Shown here piece by piece: positions 16,765 through 23,401 of a DNA stretch of 64,000 nt (position 1 is its first letter; each line of letters begins with the position of its first letter). This DNA comes from Woeseiaceae bacterium (GTDB lineage Bacteria > Pseudomonadota > Gammaproteobacteria > Steroidobacterales > Woeseiaceae). The stretch spans positions 62,001 to 126,000 of the forward strand of contig JANQLK010000031.1 in the NCBI GenBank assembly GCA_028280615.1, written 5' to 3'. The notes beneath the pieces were generated by a model that saw nothing but the letters and a program-made list of their open reading frames with translations, was not told where the DNA came from and did no database searches. The translations under genes and the position numbers were made by a program.

Positions 16765-17811
16765 TCAGTTAAGGCCGCGCAGCCAATGCAGCATGATCTC
16801 GGCCGCCCCGGCCCAGGCCGGCGTCCCGCCCTCGCGGGGATAGGCAGCGACGATATCGTCGTATCGATTGTCGCTATGTCCGATGTTCGCGCGCTCGACG
16901 AAAGTCGCCGTACCCGGCCGCAGTCGATTGACCGTCTCGACGATCAGCGCGTGGCCGTGCCGTGTCTCGAACTGGTCGAAGGCATTGAAGATCACGAGCA
17001 CGGGGGCGTCGAGATTCGCCCATGCGTCGAGAAAGTTGTGCGTCGCGGCCTGCTGGTGCCAGGCGTACGGCCGCCCGTAGTGGTCGGAATCGCCCAAACC
17101 CAGCGTGTCGTTCCGAACGCGCGCCATGTCGGGGCTGTCCTCCGCGACGTCGTCGGGGTGGCGGCCTTCGACGAGGTACTCGTAGTTGAACCGGGCCCGC
17201 GCCAGGAACTGCTCGTGAATCTCGGCAGGGGCGACCTGCTCGGGCCGCCGCTCGAGATAGATGCGATCGAAATTGAGCATGCGCTCGTAGTACGTCACGG
17301 CGCCGCCGCCCTGGACCATGATGCCCGCGATGTCGATGCCCGCATCCTGCAGCGATACCGCGACCAGCGGGGCCGTAGTCGAGCCCAGGCTGGAGCCGTA
17401 GACGTACACACGGCTGGCGTCGATTCGCCGGTCGTCCAGCAGCTCGGTGAAGGCCTCGACGTAGTGCGCGAGCTCCGTGTCGTAGTCGAGATTCGCGCAG
17501 TCCGGCCCCGTGCCGTCGAGTGCCGAGCGTTCGACGAGCACCAGCGCGAGGCCCGAGTCGCGTGCGAGCGCCGCGAGGAGCTCGCGTGAATTCGAGCCCT
17601 CGCGGTAGGCGAGCGAGCCGCAGGAGACCCATTGCATAAACAGGAGTGGGTGGCGCGGCGTCGCGTCACGCTCGGGCAGCGTAATCGTCGCCTGAAGACG
17701 TGAGCCGTCGCTGACTTCGATAATCCGGTCGAAGCTGTCCGCGCCGGGATAGGCCAGGGCCGAGGCGGCGGTGAACAGGGAAACGGCGGCGAGGCAGAGC
17801 AACGGGCGCAT
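16765..17811 (-). CDS. Secreted alpha/beta hydrolase
   Basis: A 348-residue protein with a signal peptide (MRPLLCLAAVSLFTAASALA). The nucleophile elbow is Y-G-S-S-L-G-S near residue 145, after the strand SRVYVYG. A candidate acid lies in LVIFNAFDQFETRHGH and a candidate His in NIGHSDNRYDD, giving a plausible Ser-Asp-His triad. The order resembles secreted dienelactone-hydrolase or lipase-like enzymes acting in the periplasm, but the substrate is not evident. It stands alone between the PiT transporter and the AraC regulator, all on the minus strand. Confidence 0.85.
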   Translation of the reverse strand: MRPLLCLAAVSLFTAASALAYPGADSFDRIIEVSDGSRLQATITLPERDATPRHPLLFMQWVSCGSLAYREGSNSRELLAALARDSGLALVLVERSALDGTGPDCANLDYDTELAHYVEAFTELLDDRRIDASRVYVYGSSLGSTTAPLVAVSLQDAGIDIAGIMVQGGGAVTYYERMLNFDRIYLERRPEQVAPAEIHEQFLARARFNYEYLVEGRHPDDVAEDSPDMARVRNDTLGLGDSDHYGRPYAWHQQAATHNFLDAWANLDAPVLVIFNAFDQFETRHGHALIVETVNRLRPGTATFVERANIGHSDNRYDDIVAAYPREGGTPAWAGAAEIMLHWLRGLN

Positions 17812-17916
17812 GGCGGGACTCCGGCAGGGTGAAATGGCCGCACAGCCTAGCTCGACCTACCGACCCGATCTTGCCGATTCCTTGAAGAATTCTTGCCGAA
17901 TTGCGAAATCGTCGCG

Positions 17917-19005
17917 TCAGGCGCGCGATTCGCGCGAGTGCGGCGCGCCGCTCCCGGCGTTCCGGCGAAACGCCGTCGGCGTCATCCCGACACGCGCCTT
18001 GAACGCCCGGTTGAAGGCCCCGATCGAGCCGTAGCCGACTTTCATTGCAATCGCCAGCACGGGCTGCCGGGCCTGCTCGGGACACGCCAGCTCTTCGCAG
18101 GCCTCGCGGATGCGCCGGGCGTTGAGGAAGTCGTTGAAGTTGCGGTAGCCCATGCCGCGATTGATGACCCGCCGGAGCACGTGCTCGCCCGTGCCCAGGT
18201 GCCGGGCGAGTCCGCCGATCGTCAGGCCCTCCTCGAGGAAGACACCGTCCACTTCGAGGGCTTGCTCGAGCCGTTTCAGGACGGCCGCCTCGTTGCGATT
18301 GAGCACCACCGCGGGCCTGGCGACGGCCGGATCGAGCCAGCTCTGCGCCCGCGCCTGGATGAGCGTCCAGCCGGCCGCGAGGAAACACAGCGTCGTGACC
18401 GCCATGTTGCCGAGCCTCGCGGGCAACGGCGTCGAGATGTCCAGCAGCAGGTTGCCGGTCTGGACACCGAGCGTCGCTGCGAGGTAGGCCCCCGTCGCGG
18501 CGATGAAACCCACGCGCAGGCGCCGGCGCCGCTCGACGAGGTCCGGGCCGAGTCCGTGCCAGGCTTCATAGACGCCGAGCAGCACGAGCACGAGCAAACC
18601 GCCCTCGACGCCGAACCCTGCCGCGGACTCCCAGAAGCCCGCCGACCCCGAGCGAAACGCGGGCAGGAATACGGTTTGCTGCCAGGTCCCGGCCGCGGCC
18701 ACCGTGGCGACGACAGCCAGGTGGCGGACTCCAATCTTGTGGCCGTCATTGAACAGCGCGCATGACAGGAGCCAGAACCAGGCTGCCTTGGTGACACACA
18801 GGGCCGTCAACAGGTAGCCGGCCGGACCCAGCAGCTCGCGCGCGCCGCTAACGGAGGTCACGAAGAAGGCCGCGATGGCCAGGCAGAACATCGCCGCCGG
18901 CACGGCGGCAGGCTTCTGTCGACCCGTCCCTAGCAGCAACAGCGCCAGCAACACTGCCGACATGACGGTGGCGGTTCGAAAAACGATCTCGAGCGTTGAT
19001 GCCAT
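17917..19005 (-). CDS. Membrane-bound AraC-family transcriptional regulator
   Basis: A 362-residue protein. Residues 1-230 contain about six to seven hydrophobic helices; residues 255-355 are a full AraC-type DNA-binding domain with two helix-turn-helix units (LTIGGLARHLGTGEHVLRRV and a second beginning AIAMKVGYGSIGAFNRAF). I chose the ATG at 19005, spaced 9 bases from AGGA, over a TTG three codons upstream. Such proteins sense a signal in or across the membrane and regulate genes from the inner membrane. Its target is unknown; the secreted hydrolase gene lies 105 bases downstream on the same strand and is a candidate partner. Confidence 0.9.
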   Translation of the reverse strand: MASTLEIVFRTATVMSAVLLALLLLGTGRQKPAAVPAAMFCLAIAAFFVTSVSGARELLGPAGYLLTALCVTKAAWFWLLSCALFNDGHKIGVRHLAVVATVAAAGTWQQTVFLPAFRSGSAGFWESAAGFGVEGGLLVLVLLGVYEAWHGLGPDLVERRRRLRVGFIAATGAYLAATLGVQTGNLLLDISTPLPARLGNMAVTTLCFLAAGWTLIQARAQSWLDPAVARPAVVLNRNEAAVLKRLEQALEVDGVFLEEGLTIGGLARHLGTGEHVLRRVINRGMGYRNFNDFLNARRIREACEELACPEQARQPVLAIAMKVGYGSIGAFNRAFKARVGMTPTAFRRNAGSGAPHSRESRA

Positions 19006-19112
19006 AGGCGTCAATCCTGTCCACTAGCGTATCTTGTTGGAACCGCGCCCGTGGCGGCAGGTTCCGCCACATCGGGTAGGTGAGCTTCTGCCGGTGTTGA
19101 TCGATACCAAGA

Positions 19113-19134
19113 AATGTAGTAACGTACCTACATT
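19113..19134 (+). promoter_or_regulatory. Candidate operator of the Phd/PIN toxin-antitoxin pair
   Basis: The arms AATGTAG (19113-19119) and CTACATT (19128-19134) are a perfect inverted repeat with an 8-base spacer, 21 bases before the antitoxin start. Phd-type antitoxins usually bind such palindromes to repress their own operon. This is inferred from position and symmetry only. Confidence 0.5.
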
Positions 19135-19155
19135 ATTTTGATCGGTACCTAAGAC

Positions 19156-19413
19156 ATGCCTATTACCACGTTTACCAGTCGAGATTTCAATCAGGACGTT
19201 AGCAAGGCAAAGCGAGCCACCAAGAAGGGCCCGGTCTTTATAACGGATCGCGGCCGCCCGGCACACGTGCTCTTGAGCGTTGAAGACTACGAGGCCTTCA
19301 CGCGTCAACAAGCCAGCATCGCCGATCTGTTGGCGATGCCGGATGCGGCCGATATCGAGTTTGATCCCCAGCCTTATAGAGGAAAGCTGTTTGACACTGC
19401 GGATTTGTCCTGA
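19156..19413 (+). CDS. Phd/YefM-family antitoxin
   Basis: An 85-residue protein with the Phd N-terminal fold: TSRDFNQDVSKAKRATKKGPVFITDRGRPAHVLLSVEDY is the DNA-binding and dimer region, followed by an acidic toxin-wrapping tail (LLAMPDAADIEFDPQP). It neutralises the PIN ribonuclease encoded next, whose GTG start directly follows its TGA. An upstream palindrome suggests autoregulation. Codon use and base composition are visibly less GC-rich than the surrounding core genes, consistent with acquisition by transfer. Confidence 0.9.
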   Translation: MPITTFTSRDFNQDVSKAKRATKKGPVFITDRGRPAHVLLSVEDYEAFTRQQASIADLLAMPDAADIEFDPQPYRGKLFDTADLS

Positions 19414-19833
19414 GTGTTCTTGCTGGATACCAACGTCGTCTCGGAGCTTCGTAAAGCCGCATCCGCGAAATGCGACGCAAACGTCAAAACCTGGGCAGAC
19501 ACGACGTCTGCGACAGCCCACTACCTGTCGGCTATTTCCGTTCTCGAAATTGAGATAGGCATCCTCTCACTTAGCCGGAGAGATGCCAGTCAAGGTGCTG
19601 TTCTGAGAGCCTGGATGGATCGGCACGTACTACCGGCATTCGATGACCGCGTCATTCCGGTCGATACCGCCGTTGCGCAGCGTTGCGCCAAGTTGCATGT
19701 ACCAGACCCAAAATCGGATCGCGATGCGCTGATTGCGGCCACCGCGCTGGTTCATGGGCTAACCGTAGTCACCCGGAATACTGATGACTTCGCAGCCACA
19801 GGCGTTGAGGTAGTCAACCCATGGAATCCATGA
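19414..19833 (+). CDS. vapC: PIN-domain ribonuclease toxin (VapC-type)
   Basis: A 139-residue PIN-domain protein starting at GTG immediately after the antitoxin stop. The acidic active-site set is complete: Asp5 in LLDTNVVSE, Glu45 in SVLEIEIG, Asp104 in SDRDALIAATA and Asp124/125 in TRNTDDF. VapC toxins cleave specific tRNA or rRNA sites and stop translation until neutralised by the partner antitoxin. It is intact by sequence. The partner is a Phd-type rather than a classical VapB antitoxin, a common pairing. Confidence 0.92.
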   Translation: MFLLDTNVVSELRKAASAKCDANVKTWADTTSATAHYLSAISVLEIEIGILSLSRRDASQGAVLRAWMDRHVLPAFDDRVIPVDTAVAQRCAKLHVPDPKSDRDALIAATALVHGLTVVTRNTDDFAATGVEVVNPWNP

Positions 19834-19996
19834 CTTTCGTTGCGGCGACGAATAGTGGGTTCGGTACTGATATCGTTAGCGACTGCCAGTGGTCGTTAAT
19901 CCGAATTGAGTGGAATCCTTTCCAGTCGCCATTCGCGCTTTCCAATCGATTACCCGGACGTACTCTCCGGTCCCTAAACTCCGCAGCGTCACGATA

Positions 19997-20293
19997 CTAG
20001 GCATTCGCAGCAAACCGGATCTTGTGCACATTCGAGAGGTTCGCGGATTTCTTCGCCTGCCAAAGATCGTAGTTGTCCTGCATGGCCAGCCAACTCTCAG
20101 GAGAGCGCCCAAGTGCCTTTGACAGGCGCAATGCCATCTCCGGACTAACCGCGCTGCGTTCAGCGACGACACGCGCCAAAGTGGAAGCAGCTACGCCCAG
20201 ATTTTCAGCCAGTGACCTGATACTGATACCAAACGGCTCGAGGTAGGTATCCCGGATAAACTCGCCCGGGTGCGGGGGATTATGCATAGCCAT
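19997..20293 (-). CDS. higA: HigA-family antitoxin
   Basis: A 98-residue protein with the HigA signature HNPPHPGEFIRDTYLEPFGI followed by an XRE-type helix-turn-helix (SIRSLAENLGVAASTLARVV) and SPEMALRLSKALGRSPESW. It binds DNA and the HigB toxin. I chose the ATG at 20293, which shares its A with the higB stop (TGATG), giving tight coupling. Toxin-before-antitoxin order is typical of higBA. It is convergent with the PIN toxin gene. Confidence 0.93.
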   Translation of the reverse strand: MAMHNPPHPGEFIRDTYLEPFGISIRSLAENLGVAASTLARVVAERSAVSPEMALRLSKALGRSPESWLAMQDNYDLWQAKKSANLSNVHKIRFAANA

Positions 20294-20571
20294 CAATGGT
20301 AGTCCTCGTAGTCCAACACGTACGCGTTGCCATCTTTGAATTCAAAAGTCAGCCTCCAGTTCCCGCTGACCCAAATCGACCAGCGGTTCCTGGCCCGCCC
20401 TTTGAGCGGATGCAATCGGTAACCCGGTACATCCATATCATCAATCGCTCGGGCAGTATCCAGGGCCGCCAACTGCAGACGAAGTCGAGCTGCGTGTTTG
20501 GCCTGGATGCCGGACTTGTTGCCTGTCTCGTAGTAGCGCTTCAGACCTTTGTGCTTGAACGACTTGATCAC
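20293..20571 (-). CDS. higB: HigB toxin, RelE-superfamily mRNA interferase
   Basis: A 92-residue protein. It begins IKSFKHKGLKRYYETG and contains the domain stretches YRLHPLKGRARNRWSIWVSGNWRLTFEF and the terminal DYEDYH, all typical of HigB. It cleaves translated mRNA at the ribosome. I placed the start at the GTG at 20571, giving the usual family N-terminus; an in-frame GTG two codons earlier (20577) abuts a -10 box. A promoter with -35 TTGTTG, 17-base spacer and TATACT lies directly upstream, which would put transcription start at or next to the GTG, so the message may be leaderless. Confidence 0.9.
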   Translation of the reverse strand: MIKSFKHKGLKRYYETGNKSGIQAKHAARLRLQLAALDTARAIDDMDVPGYRLHPLKGRARNRWSIWVSGNWRLTFEFKDGNAYVLDYEDYH

Positions 20572-20894
20572 CGACACAGTATAGCGTGTTGCGCATCGCG
20601 CAACAACGGCTGTAACTCGGCGTCTTATCGAGAAATAAGAAAACCAGCCTCACGAATGAGACCGGCTTGGCGTTTTGGTAGCGGGGCGTAATTATCCGAT
20701 TTCCGACAGCTGGCCCTCCGGCGCTGAACAGACGATTGTCGAGAGATACAGCTTGCCCATCTATAGGTTTGGCGTCGCAGGCGCGGCCTGTTGCTTACTG
20801 AGCGCCGCGAGTTCACGCAAAGAGGACCGTCCCCTACGCGAGCTGTTCAATTACCCTACAATGACAGCCCCGATACGAAGACTTGGAGGCCTTG
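20572..20894. other. 323-bp gene-free stretch between higB and the second Rap1a-like gene
   Basis: It holds the higBA promoter and operator (20578-20606), then a lopsided hairpin at 20644-20670 (CCAGCC-TCA / TGA-GGCTTGG) followed by CGTTTT, which reads as a weak terminator on the plus strand. The remainder is lower in G+C than the core genome. I see no further gene. The start region of the Rap1a-like gene, with TTGGAGG, closes the interval. Confidence 0.6.
20578..20606 (-). promoter_or_regulatory. higBA promoter with overlapping palindromic operator
   Basis: Read on the minus strand: -35 TTGTTG (20606-20601), 17-base spacer, -10 TATACT (20583-20578). The palindrome GTTGCGC-ATC-GCGCAAC (20588-20604) lies in the spacer and overlaps the -35 box, so bound HigA would block polymerase. 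The predicted first transcribed base coincides with the GTG at 20571. Confidence 0.6.
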
Positions 20895-21254
20895 ATGCCA
20901 AGCCGCGCGACGTTCGTTTCGATATTTATTCTTGCGACATGTTCACCAGCAAGTGCCTTTACCACTACAGCTGCCGAGCTTCTGTCGATATGCAAAAAGG
21001 GCGAAACGGAGAAGATGGTTTGCACGGCATTTATTGTAGGCGTGGTCCACGGCTTTGTAGATGCGAAGGAGCATATCCGCCTGACGACCAAACTAGAGCG
21101 CATTCCCGATCTGTTCTGCCCAAGTGAAGGTTGGACTGCCGGTCAGGGGCTTGAGGTTTTTGTCAACTGGGCCGAAAAGAATCCGGACAAACTAGAGTAT
21201 CAGCCTTCGGCTGTGGTGCTGTGGGCGCATCGAGAAGAGTATCCATGCGAGTGA
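20895..21254 (+). CDS. Exported Rap1a/Tai-like protein (second copy)
   Basis: A 119-residue protein. The ATG at 20895 follows TTGGAGG with a 5-base spacer and starts a signal peptide (MPSRATFVSIFILATCSPASA). The mature part has LLSICKKGE, CTAFIVGVVHGFVD, DLFCPSEG and a terminal EEYPCE, the same cysteine spacing and ending as the protein at 5105-5578. The family was named for T6SS immunity proteins and its members are exported; here no effector gene is adjacent. It lies in the low-GC patch with two toxin-antitoxin pairs. Function is not proven. Confidence 0.78.
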   Translation: MPSRATFVSIFILATCSPASAFTTTAAELLSICKKGETEKMVCTAFIVGVVHGFVDAKEHIRLTTKLERIPDLFCPSEGWTAGQGLEVFVNWAEKNPDKLEYQPSAVVLWAHREEYPCE

Positions 21255-21670
21255 ACTGGGTCGGCACTTGCATGATCTGAATCTAAACCGTTCGCCCAAT
21301 TTTGGCCAGATAACGGATGCTTAGTTCAATCTAAGAAGCATACAACGTCAAAAGCAGGGCCATGAGCTGCCAAAAATAAGTAACCGTTCCTGCCTTACGG
21401 ACGGCTAACAGACTGCAAAGGCTTCGTCGACCTGAGCTATTAGCCGAGCGAGTTCTGGTATTCGGTCTGGCAGCTCCAAATACACCGAGGCAAAATCTAG
21501 GTGGTCAACAACGGCTTTTTGCTGCCAAGCTTTGTTGGTGTAGCTATGTCCAGCCAACTTGTATGCGGAATCTGGAAACTTGGAGGGATGGTCGATAACC
21601 GACGCATCCTCATCTCGCGGGTTAAGACTGAGAGCCGCTTCGGCGGCCCTGAGCGCTGCCGGGGCCCAAG
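21255..21670. other. 416-bp region without an intact gene; low GC with remnant frame
   Basis: The left part contains a small hairpin at 21317-21341 (ATG-CTTAG-ttcaat-CTAAG-aag-CAT). The right part, 21405-21670, is open on the minus strand as described in the separate pseudogene entry. The plus strand shows no supported gene; an open frame at 21501-21692 has no recognisable domain and runs antisense to that remnant. Base composition is lower in G+C than the flanks. Confidence 0.5.
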
Positions 21671-21690
21671 CTACCAGGGCAGCAGCGCGT
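21405..21690 (-). pseudogene. Possible C-terminal remnant of an unknown protein
   Basis: A minus-strand frame stays open for about 90 codons and ends at TAG 21407-21405. Its translation looks protein-like: LNPRDEDASVIDHPSKFPD, then SYTNKAWQQKAVVDHLDF and VYLELPDRIPELARLI. It has no start codon in the gene-free interval and runs in another frame into the DsrE gene, so it cannot be an intact gene. I do not recognise the family. It may be the tail of a gene cut by a rearrangement or simply chance; confidence is low. Confidence 0.3.
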
Positions 21691-22225
21691 AGCCATCCGA
21701 CTGCAGCGTCGTCAGCATGGTCATTGCGGACAGCGCCACCTTTGCCTGCGGCAGGAGCTCGCGCTTCTCGACGCCACCAAAGCTCATCGACTGCCCGCAG
21801 ACGTAAAACGCGACGCCCGCCGCCTCGAGGCGCTCGACCAGTTCCCGGTTCGGGTTGTCGATCTCGTAGCGCGAGCGATAGGACCTGTCGTCGAGCAGGG
21901 TCTTGAGCGCGCTGCCGTGCACGACGACGGCCAGGTCCATGTTGTCGGCTGCCACGCCGTTCCTTGCATGCATGTTCATGAAGCGCGCTACGCTCACGAG
22001 CGTGCGGTTCAGCGCGTCAGGTTCGCCCGCGTAGTCGGCCGCATCGAAGGCCGCCTTGTAGACGAAGCCCTCCTCGAGCGGGATATCGCGGTCGTCGATC
22101 GGGTAGGTCGGGCCGTAGCCCTCGATGAGCGGACCGAGCCGCGGTTCATCCGCGGCGCCGTCGGCCATCGCGGGCAACGCGTACAGGAGGATAGGCAACA
22201 GCAACAGGCGGACGATGGACGGCAT
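21671..22225 (-). CDS. Exported DsrE/DsrF-like family protein
   Basis: A 184-residue protein with a signal peptide (MPSIVRLLLLPILLYALPAMA). The mature domain has the DsrE-like order: SVARFMNMHARNGV, then DLAVVVHGSALKTLLDD, and LEAAGVAFYVCGQSMSFGG with a single conserved cysteine, and ends with SAMTMLTTLQSDGYALLPW. Cytoplasmic DsrE proteins carry sulfur on this cysteine; periplasmic relatives are uncharacterised. It lies 65 bases after the RND adaptor gene on the same strand and may belong to its transcript. Confidence 0.88.
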   Translation of the reverse strand: MPSIVRLLLLPILLYALPAMADGAADEPRLGPLIEGYGPTYPIDDRDIPLEEGFVYKAAFDAADYAGEPDALNRTLVSVARFMNMHARNGVAADNMDLAVVVHGSALKTLLDDRSYRSRYEIDNPNRELVERLEAAGVAFYVCGQSMSFGGVEKRELLPQAKVALSAMTMLTTLQSDGYALLPW

Positions 22226-22290
22226 TGCAGTGACTCGGTTCGCGGCGGATGGCGCGAGTATAGCCCGGCCGGCCCTGGCCCGGATCCGGG

Positions 22291-23394
22291 CTAACGCGCG
22301 CCGACGGCCTCGATGATGTCGACCGACTGGCCCGCCGACAGCCGTTCAGCACCGCGCACGATGATCTGTTCGCCGGCCTCGATGCCGCCCGCGATACCGA
22401 CCCAAAGCCCGACGATCGCGTTGATTTCGACCGTGACCTGCTGGGCGGCGCCGTCGACGACCTTGTATACGAAAGTCTGGCGGCCACGTTCGACGAGCGC
22501 GTCGCGCGGCACCGCGACCGTGGACACGGGCGAGTCGCCCGGCAGGCTCACCTGCACGGGCGTGCCCACGAGCCACGCACCGTCCTCGACGATGAGCCGC
22601 ACCTCGACCATGCGCGACACCGCGTCACCCACCGGCACGACCGTGCGCACCTCGTGCTCGCGGACGATGCCGCCGTTTCTGACCAGCACGTTCATGCCGG
22701 GCCGGATGTAGCGCGTCAGCGCAATCGACGCCGGTAGCGCCACTTCGATGCGATGGGTATCGACCAGGCGCAGCACGTCCTCGCCGACGCTCACGAACTC
22801 GCCGACCGATGCCAGCCGTTCGGTGACGTGGCCCGCGAAGGCCGCGCGAATCGTCGTCCGCTTGAGGTCCGCGCGGGCCCGGTCGAGCGCCGCCTCCGCG
22901 TCGCTCAGCGCATGCTGTGCCTGGTTCCGCTGCGCGGCGGCTTCGTCGAGCAGCGTCTTCGAGACGCTGTTGTTCACCGCCAGTTCCTCGTTGCGTTCGA
23001 GCTGGCGCTGGCGGTAGGCGTAGTCGGCTTCGAGCCTCGCGACGTTCGCCTCGGCGCGCCGCACCTGGATTCGGATCAGCTCGGGGTCGATGCGGGCAAT
23101 CACTTCGCCGGCTTCGACGTCGGCACCGACCTCTGCGAGCCAGGTCAGTACGCCCTCGACCTCGCTCGCGATACGCGAGTCGTTGAGACTCACGACCGTG
23201 CCGGAGACGTCGACCATCGGCGCCATCTCGCGCAGCTCCGCGGCCGCGACTTCGACGCGCGCGGGCGGCATCTGGAAACCGCCGTCCTGGGCCGAGACGT
23301 TCGTAACGCTCGTGGACAGGCACACGACAAGCGCCGCCAGCGCGACGCCGGACAGGCGCCTCTTAAGGTCGGGTAGCACGGGATACATCTCCAT
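22291..23394 (-). CDS. RND efflux periplasmic adaptor (membrane fusion protein)
   Basis: A 367-residue protein of the AcrA/MexA class. A signal peptide or anchor (residues 13-35) is followed by a lipoyl half-motif (VSGTVVSLNDSRIASEVEG), a coiled-coil hairpin at residues about 105-175 rich in RRAEANVARLEADY and AEAALDRARADLKRTTI, the second lipoyl half (AAFAGHVTERLASVGEFV) and beta-barrel and membrane-proximal domains. It links the inner-membrane pump to an outer membrane channel. It starts 7 bases after the permease stop, so the order is permease then adaptor, the reverse of the usual arrangement. No dedicated TolC is adjacent; the TolC at 42.7 kb belongs to another locus. Confidence 0.92.
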   Translation of the reverse strand: MEMYPVLPDLKRRLSGVALAALVVCLSTSVTNVSAQDGGFQMPPARVEVAAAELREMAPMVDVSGTVVSLNDSRIASEVEGVLTWLAEVGADVEAGEVIARIDPELIRIQVRRAEANVARLEADYAYRQRQLERNEELAVNNSVSKTLLDEAAAQRNQAQHALSDAEAALDRARADLKRTTIRAAFAGHVTERLASVGEFVSVGEDVLRLVDTHRIEVALPASIALTRYIRPGMNVLVRNGGIVREHEVRTVVPVGDAVSRMVEVRLIVEDGAWLVGTPVQVSLPGDSPVSTVAVPRDALVERGRQTFVYKVVDGAAQQVTVEINAIVGLWVGIAGGIEAGEQIIVRGAERLSAGQSVDIIEAVGAR

Positions 23395-23401
23395 CAGGGA
23401 A

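Noticed and set aside
21317-21341. Possible integron attC site in the accessory patch
   Set aside because: The hairpin lacks the paired RYYYAAC/GTTRRRY ends; no integrase is present.
21501-21692. 63-codon plus-strand open frame
   Set aside because: No domain and no ribosome binding site; it lies antisense to the remnant frame and to the end of the DsrE gene.
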